This document shows, in pieces, positions 19,109 through 28,706 of a stretch of 59,761 nucleotides of DNA. The translations under genes were made by a program, and so were the position numbers. The stretch is from Sphingomonadaceae bacterium (GTDB lineage: Bacteria; Pseudomonadota; Alphaproteobacteria; Sphingomonadales; Sphingomonadaceae). The stretch is from the NCBI GenBank assembly GCA_009926135.1, contig RFPL01000017.1, positions 1 through 59,761 of the forward strand, in the 5' to 3' direction. Under the pieces are notes generated by a model. It had not been told where the DNA came from. It was given only the letters and a program-made list of their open reading frames with translations, and made no database searches. How positions within the stretch are numbered: position 1 is the first letter of the stretch; each line of letters begins with the position of its first letter.

Positions 19109-21033
19109 CCTTCCAGCACAGCAACACCGGCGGGAGGGAGCTGCCGCTGGCCAAGGAGCAGGCCGCCAGTGACAGTGTCAGGCAGTTCAAAGGTTTGTGT
19201 GGCGTAGTTGAAAGCGAAGGTGCGGTTGCCCGCGCGGCGCAGGCGCAGTCCTGCGGGCAAGGCGTGGAGCGCCAGCCCGGCATCGCGTGCGGCGCGGCTC
19301 AGCGTTTCGCTGGCCAGCCCTGGTTCCGGCCAGGCGGCCAGATAGCGCAGATTTCCGTGCTTCCAGCAGGCGGGAGTCCCGTCGCTTGCGCAAAGTTCCA
19401 GTTCACTTGAGGTTTCCAGATCCTCGCGCCACCGGGCAATTTCCCAACCCTCGCCGGGATGAGTCAGGCCAGGACGCAGGCTTTCCACGCGCACGACCTT
19501 GCCCGGGAACAGGGCCTGGAGCGGCCCCGGTGGCAAGCCATCCGGAATCGCGAAGTCGGCATCGCGGCTCCCGCTCCGCGGGCCGATCACGATCTGGCCA
19601 GAGAAGCGCTGCAATTGCTCGACCAGCCCCGCAGGCACGATCGGCAGGCACGGCAGGACCACCATCGCATAGCCGTCAAGCGATCGCCCCGGCGGGACGA
19701 TATCGATGTCGAGGCCCAGTTTCCGCAGCGCCGAGTAGCAGGCAAAGGTAGCCCACAGCGCCGATAGTCCGGCACCTTGCGGCTGGATCTTCGTCACCCA
19801 GTCGGCGTCATAGGCAAAGACCAGCGCGACCTGCCGGGGAGCGGCACCGATCACGCCAAGCGCGGCGATGTCGCGCGCGGACTGCGCGGCCTCAATCAGA
19901 CCGGGGGCAGGCTCGCCGTCCGGCCTGAGCAGCCCGGCGTGGTGCTGTTCCTGCGCCTGCGGGAACTGGCGCCAGCGGAAATAGCTGACCAGCTCGGCCC
20001 CGTGCGCCATGGCTTCGAGTGTCCAGAGCCGAACCATGCCCGGCAGCGGCGCGGGGTTATGGCGCGCCCAGTTGACCGGTCCGGGTTGCTGCTCGAGCAC
20101 CGACCAGCGCCCGCCTGGCGTGCAGCCCCGGTAGAGATCGTGATGGAATGCGGCGATGTCAGGATGGCCTTGCCGCGCATAGGCCAGCTTGTCGGCCTCG
20201 GGGAAGGGGAAGCTGTCGAGGAAGCCCAGCGGATAGGAATCCCAGCCGACCACGTCGAGATCGGCCGCGACCGCGTGATGATCGAACTCGGTGAAGAAGC
20301 CCATGTAATTGTGGACCACGTCGCGCCCGGGCGAGAGTTCGCGCAGGATCTCCGCCTGAATGCGGTTGAACGCCACCACCTCGTCCGAGGCAAACCGGCG
20401 AAAGGCCAGCCAGTGGGCCGGGTTGGCTTCGGTGACGGTCAGGTTCGGCAGGTCGATTTCTGCAAAGGAGCGGTATTCCATCGACCAGAACACAGTGCCC
20501 CAGGCACGGTTGAGCGCCGCAATTGTGCCATAGCGGTCGGCCAGCCATTCCCGGAAGGCGATCCGCGCGGCCTCGGAAAAGCTCAACGCCGTGTCGTGGC
20601 AGCCATATTCGTTGTCGGTCTGCCAGGCGACCACGGCGGGGTGATGGCCATAACGCTCGGCCACGGCGCGGGTAATCCGGGCCGCTTCGGCGCGGTAGCC
20701 GCGATGGCTGAAGCAATAGTGCCGGCGCGAGCCGAACCCGCGTGGGTGCCCCTGCGCATCGATGGCGACCATATCGGGCATCCGGTCGACCAGCCATTTG
20801 GGCGGCGTAGCAGTCGGGGTGCCGAGGATTACTTCAAGCCCCGCACCGTGCAGCGTGGCGATCGCCCGGTCCAGCCAGTCCCAGTCGAACCGGCCGGGTT
20901 CAGGCTCGATCCGGCTCCAGACAAATTCGCCGATCCGGACCTGCTCAAGGCCGGTTTCGGCCATCCGGCGGGCATCTTCGGCCCAGAGGTGTTCGGGCCA
21001 GTGTTCGGGATAATAGCAGGTGCCAAGCTTCAT
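19105..21033 (-). CDS. beta-galactosidase, glycoside hydrolase family 42
   Basis: 642 residues, usual GH42 length. N-terminal TIM barrel starts MKLGTCYYPEHWPEHLW; the acid/base Glu is in WQTDNEYGCHD (about residue 142) and the nucleophile Glu in VLEQQPGPVNW. The trimerisation domain and a small beta domain follow. No signal peptide, so cytoplasmic. It hydrolyses terminal beta-galactosides after import, likely served by the convergent symporter. Start ATG at 21033 matches the family N terminus; the frame is open upstream but overlaps the divergent gene. Confidence 0.92.
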   Translation of the reverse strand: MKLGTCYYPEHWPEHLWAEDARRMAETGLEQVRIGEFVWSRIEPEPGRFDWDWLDRAIATLHGAGLEVILGTPTATPPKWLVDRMPDMVAIDAQGHPRGFGSRRHYCFSHRGYRAEAARITRAVAERYGHHPAVVAWQTDNEYGCHDTALSFSEAARIAFREWLADRYGTIAALNRAWGTVFWSMEYRSFAEIDLPNLTVTEANPAHWLAFRRFASDEVVAFNRIQAEILRELSPGRDVVHNYMGFFTEFDHHAVAADLDVVGWDSYPLGFLDSFPFPEADKLAYARQGHPDIAAFHHDLYRGCTPGGRWSVLEQQPGPVNWARHNPAPLPGMVRLWTLEAMAHGAELVSYFRWRQFPQAQEQHHAGLLRPDGEPAPGLIEAAQSARDIAALGVIGAAPRQVALVFAYDADWVTKIQPQGAGLSALWATFACYSALRKLGLDIDIVPPGRSLDGYAMVVLPCLPIVPAGLVEQLQRFSGQIVIGPRSGSRDADFAIPDGLPPGPLQALFPGKVVRVESLRPGLTHPGEGWEIARWREDLETSSELELCASDGTPACWKHGNLRYLAAWPEPGLASETLSRAARDAGLALHALPAGLRLRRAGNRTFAFNYATQTFELPDTVTGGLLLGQRQLPPAGVAVLEG

Positions 21034-21121
21034 GGGGCCTTGGGCTAGCATGGCTATGCCGCTGAAGCGACTGCCCTTCGCATGGCTGGACAAAGCGGCT
21101 CTCACTGGTGACACTGCGGCC

Positions 21122-22300
21122 ATGACCCAGCTTACCACCGATCGCGCCTCGAGCGCCTATGACCGCATCCCCTACCTGATCGCCTTCGATGAGGTCAGCG
21201 CCTTCAAGGACACTTACGGCGGCGCGATCGGCAAGGTGGTGATCGAGGCGCATCATTTGAAACCGCATACGCCATCGGACAGCGTGGTGATCTTCTCGCA
21301 CCCGATTGGCGGCGGGGCCTATCTGCCGCTGGTGGGCATGCTGGCGCGCCTGGGTGTCCATACGATCTATTGCAACACGCGCTATCGCGGCAATGACACG
21401 GCGCTGATCATGGAGCGCGCGGTGATGGATTTCGCCGCCTGCATCCGCGATGCCAAGGAACGCTTGGGCTACAAGAAGGTCTACCTGGGCGGCTGGTCGG
21501 GCGGCGGGGCGCAAAGCCTGTTCTATCAGGCCGAAGCGCAGGACCCGCGTGTAACCCATACTCCGGCGGGCGATCCCTATGACCTGACCGCAGCGAAGTT
21601 CATCCCGGCCGATGGCGTGCTGCTGCTTGCGTCGCACCTCTCGCGCAACCTGACGCTGACCGAGTGGATGGACGCCTCGATCGAGGACGAAAGCCGGCCA
21701 TTCGATCGCAACCCCGCCTGGAACATCTTTGCGCCGGAGGGGCCCAAGCCGCCTTTCTCAGCCGATTTCATCGCCGAATATCGTGCCCGCCAGATTGCCC
21801 GCAACCGCCGGATCACAGCCTGGGCCAAGGACCAGCTGGCCGACCTGAAGGCGCGCGGGCTGGAGCATCATGAGCGCTGCTTCACTGTCCAGGGCACGAT
21901 GGGCGATCCGCGCTGGGTCGATCCGCTGGTCGATCCGAACGACCGCGAACCGGGCCACTGCATGTTGGGCGATCCGTTCGTGGTCAACGACGGACCGGTT
22001 GGCCTTGCGCGATTTACGACCCTGCGCTCGTGGCTGTCGCAATGGTCCTATGACGAATCGCAGGCCGACGGGCTCAAGTGCGCGGCGCGAATTCACGCTC
22101 CGATGCTGGTGATCGAGAACAGCGCCGATGATGCTTGCACCCCCAGCCACGCAGCGCGGCTGATGGCGGCGGCGACCCGGTGCGAGATCGACCATCACGT
22201 GATCAAGGGCGCAAACCACTATTATTTCGGCCAACCGAGCCTGGCTGGGCAGGCCGCAGAGCGGGTTCGCGACTGGATCGCCGCGCAGGACTGCGCATGA
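21122..22300 (+). CDS. alpha/beta hydrolase
   Basis: 392 residues. Fold signs: VVIFSHPIGGGAYLPLVGML (oxyanion region), the nucleophile elbow GGWSGGGAQSLF, then LVIENSADDACTPSHAA with the acid residue and DHHVIKGANHYYFGQP with the catalytic His. A long insertion between strands 5 and 6 is rich in charged residues. Substrate unknown; an esterase, thioesterase or amide hydrolase all fit. The ATG at 21122 gives a natural N terminus (MTQLTTDRASSAYDRIPY) although it has no clear ribosome site; in-frame ATGs at 21050 and 21056 are alternatives. It is transcribed away from the beta-galactosidase gene. Confidence 0.8.
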   Translation: MTQLTTDRASSAYDRIPYLIAFDEVSAFKDTYGGAIGKVVIEAHHLKPHTPSDSVVIFSHPIGGGAYLPLVGMLARLGVHTIYCNTRYRGNDTALIMERAVMDFAACIRDAKERLGYKKVYLGGWSGGGAQSLFYQAEAQDPRVTHTPAGDPYDLTAAKFIPADGVLLLASHLSRNLTLTEWMDASIEDESRPFDRNPAWNIFAPEGPKPPFSADFIAEYRARQIARNRRITAWAKDQLADLKARGLEHHERCFTVQGTMGDPRWVDPLVDPNDREPGHCMLGDPFVVNDGPVGLARFTTLRSWLSQWSYDESQADGLKCAARIHAPMLVIENSADDACTPSHAARLMAAATRCEIDHHVIKGANHYYFGQPSLAGQAAERVRDWIAAQDCA

Positions 22301-22371
22301 TGGTGAATAAGCTATTGCGCCGCGCAAGATTCGATTCAATTATGGGGGCCTCAACAAGGGGGAGTTCCCAA

Positions 22372-22596
22372 ATGCGCAAGACCACTGTTGCCCTGGCCGC
22401 CGTGCTGACTCTCGGCCTCGCCGCTTGCGGCGGTAAGACCGAAGAAGCCGCTGCTGACGCTGCTGCCACCGAAACCGCTGCCGCTACCGAAGCTGCTGCG
22501 ACCGATGCTGCTGCCACCGACGCCGCGACCGCTGCTGCCAGCGAAGCTGCTCCGGCCGCTGAAGCTGCACCGGCTGCTTCGGAAGCTGCCAAGTAA
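22372..22596 (+). CDS. small Ala/Glu/Thr-rich lipoprotein
   Basis: 74 residues: a signal peptide ending in lipobox LAAC (MRKTTVALAAVLTLGLAAC), then GGKTEEA and about 50 residues of degenerate EAAATDAA / EAAPAA repeats with almost no hydrophobic bulk residue. GGGGGAG sits upstream of the ATG and a terminator follows, so it is a real monocistronic gene. The mature chain should be an extended, acidic, disordered tether. Similar abundant small lipoproteins are common in sphingomonads; function unknown. Confidence 0.8.
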   Translation: MRKTTVALAAVLTLGLAACGGKTEEAAADAAATETAAATEAAATDAAATDAATAAASEAAPAAEAAPAASEAAK

Positions 22597-22623
22597 GTCA
22601 CCGCTGCAAAGCGTTGCAGGATC

Positions 22624-22648
22624 AAGGCTCGCTTCGGCGGGCCTTTTT
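22624..22648 (+). terminator. rho-independent terminator of lipoprotein gene
   Basis: AAGGCTCGC, TTCG loop, GCGGGCCTT and a T-run; one G-T pair in an otherwise perfect 9-bp stem. It may also serve the convergent gene at 22668. Confidence 0.8.
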
Positions 22649-22667
22649 CTTGCCTGCAATCTGCCCG

Positions 22668-24656
22668 TCAGACGGGAACGGTGATGTGCTTGCCGCCGAA
22701 TACGGCTTGCCAGTTTTCGATTTCCGCCACCACGATCTCGTCAACCGCATGGGCCAGGGCTGAAACGCCGGCATAGCTAAGATCGCTGTCCGGCGCAGCC
22801 AGCAGGATCTCGATCCGGGCGGCAACATCGCTCAGCTTTTCTGCGGTCACGTCCGAAATCGCGGCAAATCGCTCGAAATCACCGAAATAGTGCACGCCGG
22901 CAAAAGCGCCGCCCATGGTCGGCAGCAGCACGCCGACAAAGGTGAAGGCCTTGGCCACCTTGTGGGGCAGATCATGGGCCAGCCAGCCGAGGCCGGCACC
23001 CAGTTCGATCAGCAAGTAGGTGGCGACTGACAGCACGGCGAAGACGAACAGCCACTCCGAGAGCCGGTCGAGGTTGTGCTGGGCCCGCCGTAGCCGGAGT
23101 GCCTTGACGCGGTGATAATCGCGCTGCGGCACGGCATGGTGATCGCGCATCAGCAACAGTGCCTGGCGCAGAAAGGGCGCTGTCAGCCGCATCCGCGGCA
23201 GGCCGATCCCGCGCAGCACGTGGCGGACGAACCATTCGGGCCAGTTGTCGCCCGATCCGCGAGGCCAGCGCCCGGTCGCTCGGGCCGCGCCCAGCAAGAG
23301 CAGGAGATGGGCGTGGCGGAAGTACTCGGCAACGCGCCGGGTCTCGAACCAGCGCTCGTGCCAGCGCAGCCGCTTGCCGGCAAAGAAGATCGCGATGATC
23401 CCGGCCAGCAGCACGAATTCGAAAGTGGCGAAGGCCCACTTGTTGTCGATTGAAGTGAACGGCAGGTAGGCGATCCCGCCGACGATCGCGAAGGCCGACA
23501 GGAAGAAGCTCAGCACCATGCCGCCGCGATAGGCGTCGGACAGCCAGGTCGAAACGCCGTCGGCCCAGGCGAAGGGTCGCAGCACCTCGCGTGCGATCCG
23601 CTCGGGCAGCGCAGGGTCGACGCCGGGCAAGGCGCGCGCTGCGGCGAGCAGGGCACCGCCGCTGCCGGCAGCGATGGCATCGGGATGCTCATAGCGCTGA
23701 CGCAGGCTGCGCAGGGGCCACTTGCCGGGATCGCCGAACACCGCCTCAACCCGGCGATAGGACTGCAGCAAAGGATTGCTGCCCGCGTGCCAGCGCTCGT
23801 GCCCCTTGACGTTCCGCCAGCCATCCCCGGTGGGCAGCAGCGCCGCGCGGACAAGTTCGGCCACGCCAGCTTCGTCGCGCTCCGGGGCGGAACGGCGCCG
23901 CAGTCCGGCCAGTTCCTCGCTGGCGCGCAGCACGTGCCAGCCTTGCGGATTGCGGGCATCGATCCAGATCACCGGGACGCCCTGATCCAGGGCAGTCTCG
24001 ATCGTGTGGCGCGTCCCGCCAATTGCGCCGCGGGTTTCCCCGTCCCAAATCCCGATCAGGACATCGCAATGCTCGATCAGGACGCGCGCCGCCATCGCCG
24101 CCCGGTCAGAAGCGAGGGCAGTGTAGGCCAGGGCGGCCCCGGCATCCTCGGGCGCGCCCAGGTGCGCGCGCAGCAGGGCTTCGACATGATCATCCTGCTC
24201 AGCCAGCTCGAACAGGCTGACCCGCGCGGCCGCTGCGGCGATTTCTGCGGCGCGACTGGCCGCTGCGGGGTCGGTTGCGGGCTGACCGGCCAGCAATGCT
24301 TCCATATCGGGCAGGCTGGCGGGCTGGGCATTGATTGCCAGGTTCAACGCCTGGCCGAACGGCAGGGGGGCAACCACGGGCCAGTCCTGCGCCAGCGCGG
24401 CTTCCACCGCCATCAAGTCCGCCCCATAGGCCAGAAGCGAGTGAAGCCGGACCACGGGCGGTTCCAGCCCGCCGAAGTGCAGCACCTCCCGTTCCGCGGT
24501 TTTGCCCAGGCAGCGCATCAGGTCTTGCAGCACAGCGGCAATCGCTTCGCGGTGGGGAGCGAAGACCGGATGGTTGCTGCGGTGGCCGGTAATGCCCACA
24601 TCGACCATCACGCGCGGCGCGGCCAATCCCGGGTCGGCAGTATCGAGCCTTGGCAT
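22668..24656 (-). CDS. SLOG-like/SLATT-like membrane protein
   Basis: 662 residues in two parts. The N-terminal ~330 residues contain a Rossmann-like SLOG-type domain: DVGITGHRSNHPVF near residue 18, LLAYGADLMAVEAAL and DWPVVAPLPFGQ near 75-100, then CDVLIGIWDGETRGAIGGTRHTIETAL. The C-terminal part has four membrane helices in two pairs (FFLSAFAIVGGIAYL; FATFEFVLLAGIIAIFF; LFVFAVLSVATYLLI; FTFVGVLLPTMGGAFAG) with a WHERWFETRRVAEYFRHA stretch after the second, as in SLATT domains. SLOG domains are thought to sense nucleotide-like ligands and SLATT domains to form pores in conflict systems. The assignment rests on pattern, not on a profile search. GGAG lies just upstream of the ATG. No obvious partner gene. 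Confidence 0.65.
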   Translation of the reverse strand: MPRLDTADPGLAAPRVMVDVGITGHRSNHPVFAPHREAIAAVLQDLMRCLGKTAEREVLHFGGLEPPVVRLHSLLAYGADLMAVEAALAQDWPVVAPLPFGQALNLAINAQPASLPDMEALLAGQPATDPAAASRAAEIAAAAARVSLFELAEQDDHVEALLRAHLGAPEDAGAALAYTALASDRAAMAARVLIEHCDVLIGIWDGETRGAIGGTRHTIETALDQGVPVIWIDARNPQGWHVLRASEELAGLRRRSAPERDEAGVAELVRAALLPTGDGWRNVKGHERWHAGSNPLLQSYRRVEAVFGDPGKWPLRSLRQRYEHPDAIAAGSGGALLAAARALPGVDPALPERIAREVLRPFAWADGVSTWLSDAYRGGMVLSFFLSAFAIVGGIAYLPFTSIDNKWAFATFEFVLLAGIIAIFFAGKRLRWHERWFETRRVAEYFRHAHLLLLLGAARATGRWPRGSGDNWPEWFVRHVLRGIGLPRMRLTAPFLRQALLLMRDHHAVPQRDYHRVKALRLRRAQHNLDRLSEWLFVFAVLSVATYLLIELGAGLGWLAHDLPHKVAKAFTFVGVLLPTMGGAFAGVHYFGDFERFAAISDVTAEKLSDVAARIEILLAAPDSDLSYAGVSALAHAVDEIVVAEIENWQAVFGGKHITVPV

Positions 24657-24755
24657 CTACTCCGCGATCCTCCCAACCCGGCTGGCGATCTTGGCTAGGA
24701 GCCTAAGCCAAGCGGGACAAGTGGTTACCGCAGGCCGGGTCGCACTTTTCCGCGC

Positions 24756-25325
24756 TCAGGGTGCCAGGTAGGGATGCAGCGCCGCCCAGGCTTGCTGCTT
24801 GGCGGCCAGCGGCATGGTATTGGCTGGACTGCTGGAGGGCAGCGAAAGCAGCGCCGCCCCGGCAGCGGGCAGGCGGGCCTGGGCTGCGGCCAGCGCGCCG
24901 TTGAAGGCGATCGCCTGCAATTGCGGCAGATGGTCCAGCAGGGTCGCCACATCGGCGTGTTCGGCGATGCGCAGCGCGGCGTCCAGACTGCCCTGCCGCT
25001 GCCCGCTGGCAACCACGTCCCACAAGGCAATCCGGTGATCCATCAGCCGGGTCAGGCGTTCGGTATAGGCCAGCGCGGACAGGTCCTGCCCGATCACCCC
25101 ACCGACCAGCCGCCAGAACTGGTTGCGCGGATGTCCATAATATTGCTGCTGTGCCAGCGACCGCGCGCCCGGCAGCGAGCCCAGGATCAGCACCTGCGCA
25201 TCGGGCCTGAACATCGGCGCAAACCCGCGCAGCAGCGGCAAGTCACCGGTCGATGGGACTGACCGGGTGCGCGCGACCACAGCGGCGGCAGCGGTCTTCG
25301 TCGCTGTCGGAGATCGCGGGTTCAC
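24756..25325 (-). CDS. DNA glycosylase, uracil-DNA glycosylase superfamily (hypoxanthine/uracil type)
   Basis: 189 residues. Motif 1 is VLILGSLPGARSL with QQYYGHPRNQFW close behind, characteristic of the small HDG/family 6 enzymes that remove deaminated purine hypoxanthine; motif 2 near the end is SLPSSSPANTM. It would start base excision repair of deaminated bases. The start is GTG at 25325 with GAAGG nine bases upstream; the first ~30 residues look like a flexible leader, so an internal start is possible. It follows the histidine kinase gene by 39 bases on the same strand. Confidence 0.8.
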   Translation of the reverse strand: MNPRSPTATKTAAAAVVARTRSVPSTGDLPLLRGFAPMFRPDAQVLILGSLPGARSLAQQQYYGHPRNQFWRLVGGVIGQDLSALAYTERLTRLMDHRIALWDVVASGQRQGSLDAALRIAEHADVATLLDHLPQLQAIAFNGALAAAQARLPAAGAALLSLPSSSPANTMPLAAKQQAWAALHPYLAP

Positions 25326-25364
25326 CCCGCGTGGCCTTCAGCAGATCCTCGATCCTGGCTGCGG

Positions 25365-27632
25365 CTAGGCATCTTGTTCGGCACTTTCCGCCGCAGGCAG
25401 GATGCTGGCGATCGCCATGGCCAGCTGGTCGAGCAGATAGGGCTTGGCCAGGACCGGCAAATCGTCGCCATGCGGCTTGCGCTGCTCGTGACCGGTCGTC
25501 AGCAACACCGGAATCCCGGGACGCAGGAGCCGCGCGGCGCTAGCCAGGTCGCGGCCGTTAATGCCCGGCATGGCAAGATCGGTGATGACCAGCGCCACGT
25601 CAGCGTCGCTGTTCAGGACATCGAGCGCCGCATAGCCGTTGGCCACGGCGATCACCCGGTACCCCAGCGCTTGCAGCGAGCTCTGGGTCGAAAGGCGCAC
25701 CAGGGCCTCGTCCTCGACCAGCAGCACCAGTTCGCCCTGGCCAATCCGGGGTTGGGGCTGCGGCACTTCGGGGCCGGTCGCGCAGTCCGGATCGCAAGCC
25801 GGCAGGTCAACACACACGGTTGTCCCGATGTTGGGGGTCGAGCGGATCGTGATCCGCCCGCCTGACTGGGCGACAAAGCCGTGGACCTGCGACAGGCCCA
25901 GCCCGGTGCCAAGGCCGATGTCCTTGGTCGTGAAAAACGGATCGAACACGCGCGACAGTTGCTCGGGGGGCATCCCGCAGCCGGTATCGTCGATCAGGAT
26001 CTCGATTTCGCGCTCATGGCGGCGCGTGGTGATCTTGAGCTGGCCGCCGCCCGGCATGGCGTCGCGGGCATTGACCGCCAGGTTGACCAGCGCGTTCTGC
26101 AACTGCGAGCTGTCCACTTCGACCCACCCGGCGGCTGGATCGAGATCGAGCGTCACCGCAATGTTCGTGCCCAGGGTGCGGGCAAGGAGGGTCTGGGTAT
26201 GGGCAATCAGGTGGTTGATTTCGACCGGGACCGGATCGAGCTTTTGCTGCCGGGCAAAGGCCAGCAGCCGGCTGGTCAGGTCGGCCGCACTGGTCGTACC
26301 GGACAGGGCCGTGCTGATCAGCTGGTCCAGCGCTGCAGTATCGCCATCGTGCAGCTTGCGCCGCGCCGTATCCAGCGAGTTCATCACGACTGCCAGCATA
26401 TTGTTGAAATCGTGCGCAATCCCGCCGGTCAGCTGGCCCAGGCTCTCGATCTTCTGCAGCTGCCGGAGCGATTCCTCGGCGGCCTCGCGCTCGGCGGCTT
26501 CGCGCTGGACCGATTCGAGCGCGGCTTCCAGGTCTGCCGTCCGCCTTGCGACGCGGCGTTCAAGCTCGGCCTCGCGCAGCTTGACGTCGGTAATGTCGCG
26601 GACAATCCCGATCACGCCGATGATTTGCCCCTCGCGGGTCCAGGGGTTCTTTTCGACGCAGAACCAGCGAGGCTCGCCCCCGACGATGAGCCGCAGGTCA
26701 ACCTCGTTGCGTTCGCCCAGTTCCAGCGCCAGCCGATCGGCCTCGGCCAGCGCGGCCGCCTCGACCGGGTGCTCGGTCGGGGGCAGCGGGACACCGCGCA
26801 GGTCTTCGAGCGGGACTGGCACGATCTGCCTGAACCTGGTGTTGGCAAACAGTACGCGCCCTTTGCGGGTCTTGACGAACAGGGCGTTGCTGCTGGAATC
26901 GATGATGGACTGCAGCAGGTGCCGCCCCTCGGCCAGGACCAGGTTGGTGCGGGCTTGCAGCGCTTGTTCACGCGCATGGCGACGGGCGCGCAGCAGGCTG
27001 ATGGCCGTCCCGGTACACAGCACCCCCAGCACAATGGTGAAGGCGGTCAGCAGTGCGCGCCACTGGCCGGCCAGCGCCTCGAAATGGCTCGCCTGGACCT
27101 CGCCTTGTCGAAGCACGCGCTGCTGGCTGGTTTCCAGCGCGGACAATTCCCGCCGCAATTGGTCCATGGTCTGCTTGCCGGTGCGCAAGTAGCTATCCAG
27201 TTCAGGCCGGTTGAACTGGCCACGATCAATCAGACCGATGCTGCGCTCCACTTGCCGGAGGCGCTGGTTCGCCAGCTCGTCAATCCGCGTGGCGCGGCTG
27301 GTCAGTGCCGGATCTGTGAGTGTCAGTTCGCGCAGTCGGGCCAGGGCAGCAGGAAGAGTCCCCTCGGCTTCACGCAGCGGCTCAAGGAAGGTCTGGTCAC
27401 GCGTGATTATATAGCCGCGCTGCCCGGTCTCGGCGTTCTGGGCCGCGCGCAGCACCAAGTCTGTCGCGCGCATGACCGCAAGAGTGTGAACCTCTTCGGA
27501 CCGGGCCTGACTGCGGGACTTTTCGGCCTGACGGGAACTGAGTGTCAGCCAGACGAGTAATGCCACCAGCAGCGCGCCTGACACACCGACCGAAATCTTG
27601 CGGAAATTTTCAAACCTGTCTTCTGTGGTCAA
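25365..27632 (-). CDS. hybrid sensor histidine kinase (CHASE3-PAS-HisKA-HATPase-REC)
   Basis: 755 residues. One membrane helix (about 15-33), a periplasmic CHASE3 domain (ETGQRGYIITRDQTFLEPL), a second helix (about 195-215), a PAS fold with FVKTRKGRVLFANTRF and a PAC segment, a coiled coil (ELERRVARRTADLEAALE), a HisKA box SLGQLTGGIAHDFNNMLAVV with the phospho-His, the N/G boxes of the ATPase (ALVNLAVNARDAMPGG, DTGCGM, GTGLGLSQVHGFV) and a C-terminal receiver (VLLVEDEALV; phospho-Asp in LVITDLAMPG; TGHEQ; AKPY). It probably phosphorylates its own receiver and a separate regulator that is not identifiable here. Confidence 0.92.
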   Translation of the reverse strand: MTTEDRFENFRKISVGVSGALLVALLVWLTLSSRQAEKSRSQARSEEVHTLAVMRATDLVLRAAQNAETGQRGYIITRDQTFLEPLREAEGTLPAALARLRELTLTDPALTSRATRIDELANQRLRQVERSIGLIDRGQFNRPELDSYLRTGKQTMDQLRRELSALETSQQRVLRQGEVQASHFEALAGQWRALLTAFTIVLGVLCTGTAISLLRARRHAREQALQARTNLVLAEGRHLLQSIIDSSSNALFVKTRKGRVLFANTRFRQIVPVPLEDLRGVPLPPTEHPVEAAALAEADRLALELGERNEVDLRLIVGGEPRWFCVEKNPWTREGQIIGVIGIVRDITDVKLREAELERRVARRTADLEAALESVQREAAEREAAEESLRQLQKIESLGQLTGGIAHDFNNMLAVVMNSLDTARRKLHDGDTAALDQLISTALSGTTSAADLTSRLLAFARQQKLDPVPVEINHLIAHTQTLLARTLGTNIAVTLDLDPAAGWVEVDSSQLQNALVNLAVNARDAMPGGGQLKITTRRHEREIEILIDDTGCGMPPEQLSRVFDPFFTTKDIGLGTGLGLSQVHGFVAQSGGRITIRSTPNIGTTVCVDLPACDPDCATGPEVPQPQPRIGQGELVLLVEDEALVRLSTQSSLQALGYRVIAVANGYAALDVLNSDADVALVITDLAMPGINGRDLASAARLLRPGIPVLLTTGHEQRKPHGDDLPVLAKPYLLDQLAMAIASILPAAESAEQDA

Positions 27633-27833
27633 GCAGACGCCCTCGTTATCTAACCGAATCGGCCCCGCAGCGGGGGATATTAGTGCATTTACTTACCAGC
27701 GCAACGGATCGTAACGTGCCGTAATGCCTAAATTTAAAGGTATTCTTCTGCAACCCAGCACGCTTATTTGGTACGCGGCCGCACCATGACTGCATTTTAC
27801 TGAATAATGTCATTGAGATCGTTGAGGCTGCGG

Positions 27834-28706
27834 TCAGACCGGCGGCAGGCTCTGGTCCGACAGGCCCCACCCGGCAAGGCCCGCCGCGCGTTCAATCAGC
27901 TTGCGCTGATCCGCGATGTGGAACGCTGCGGCGGACTCGAAGCCATCCAGCTCGGCCCAGCTGACCGGCGCCGCAACCGGCGCACCGGCCCGGGCGCGGA
28001 CCGAATAGGGCATGATCGCGGTCGACCCGCGCTGGTTGCGCAGCCAGTCAATGAAGATCCGGCCCTTGCGCCTGGCCTTGGACATGGTGGCGACAAACCG
28101 GTCGGGCTCGGCGGTAGCCAGGGCGAGCGCAAAACGGCGGGCAAAGTCGCTGGTGGTCTGCCAGTCATGCTCAGGCTTCAGCGGCACGATCACGTGCACG
28201 CCCTTGCCGCCGGACAGCATGGCAAAGCTGCTGAGGCCGATGTCGGCGAGCTGCCGCTTCAGATCCTGTGCGGCCTTGCGGACATCGCCAAAGTCCAGCG
28301 CCTCATCAGGATCAAGATCGAATACCATCCGGTCCGGCTGTTCCAGATGGCGGGCATGGCTGCCCCAGGCGTGGAACTCGATTGCACCCATCTGGACACA
28401 TTCCAGCAGGCCGCGTGCATCCGACAGGCAAAGGTAGTCCTCCTCCGCGCCGTCCTTCTCGCGGATGCTGACGGATCCGACCTGCTTGCCCAGGTTTCCC
28501 GCGCCGTGTTTCTGGAAGAAGCACTTGCCGCCGATCCCATCCGGGCAGCGCACCAGGCTGAGCGGGCGCCCGGCCATGGTCGCCAGCACCAGCGGCGCCA
28601 TCTGCCGGTAATAGTCGGCCAGATCACCCTTGGTGATGCCATCATCGGGGAAGACCACCCGCTCGGGATGAGTGATCCGGACTTCGGGTTCGGCAGGTGC
28701 TGGCAT
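27834..28706 (-). CDS. LigD-type polymerase/primase, stand-alone, with ligase-domain fossil upstream
   Basis: 290 residues, the archaeo-eukaryotic-primase-like POL domain of bacterial NHEJ protein LigD. It adds nucleotides at double-strand break ends. Visible motifs: ITHPERVVFPDDGITKGDLA at the N terminus, QKHGAG, the metal-binding MVFDLDPDE (Asp130/Asp132), LSGGKGVHVIVPL and FIDWLRNQRGSTAIMPYS with the third acid. Start ATG at 28706 has GGAG upstream. Directly upstream and in frame lies a short stretch that reads as the C-terminal end of a LigD ligase OB fold, cut off by TAA; see the separate pseudogene entry. No Ku gene in this window. An EcfG-like promoter lies at 28890-28916. Confidence 0.88.
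   Translation of the reverse strand: MPAPAEPEVRITHPERVVFPDDGITKGDLADYYRQMAPLVLATMAGRPLSLVRCPDGIGGKCFFQKHGAGNLGKQVGSVSIREKDGAEEDYLCLSDARGLLECVQMGAIEFHAWGSHARHLEQPDRMVFDLDPDEALDFGDVRKAAQDLKRQLADIGLSSFAMLSGGKGVHVIVPLKPEHDWQTTSDFARRFALALATAEPDRFVATMSKARRKGRIFIDWLRNQRGSTAIMPYSVRARAGAPVAAPVSWAELDGFESAAAFHIADQRKLIERAAGLAGWGLSDQSLPPV

Noticed and set aside
25639..27560. Two overlapping plus-strand frames of 517 and 559 codons
   Set aside because: Antisense to the hybrid histidine kinase, which has all expected domains; Ser/Arg-rich or Gln/Leu-rich composition typical of shadows.
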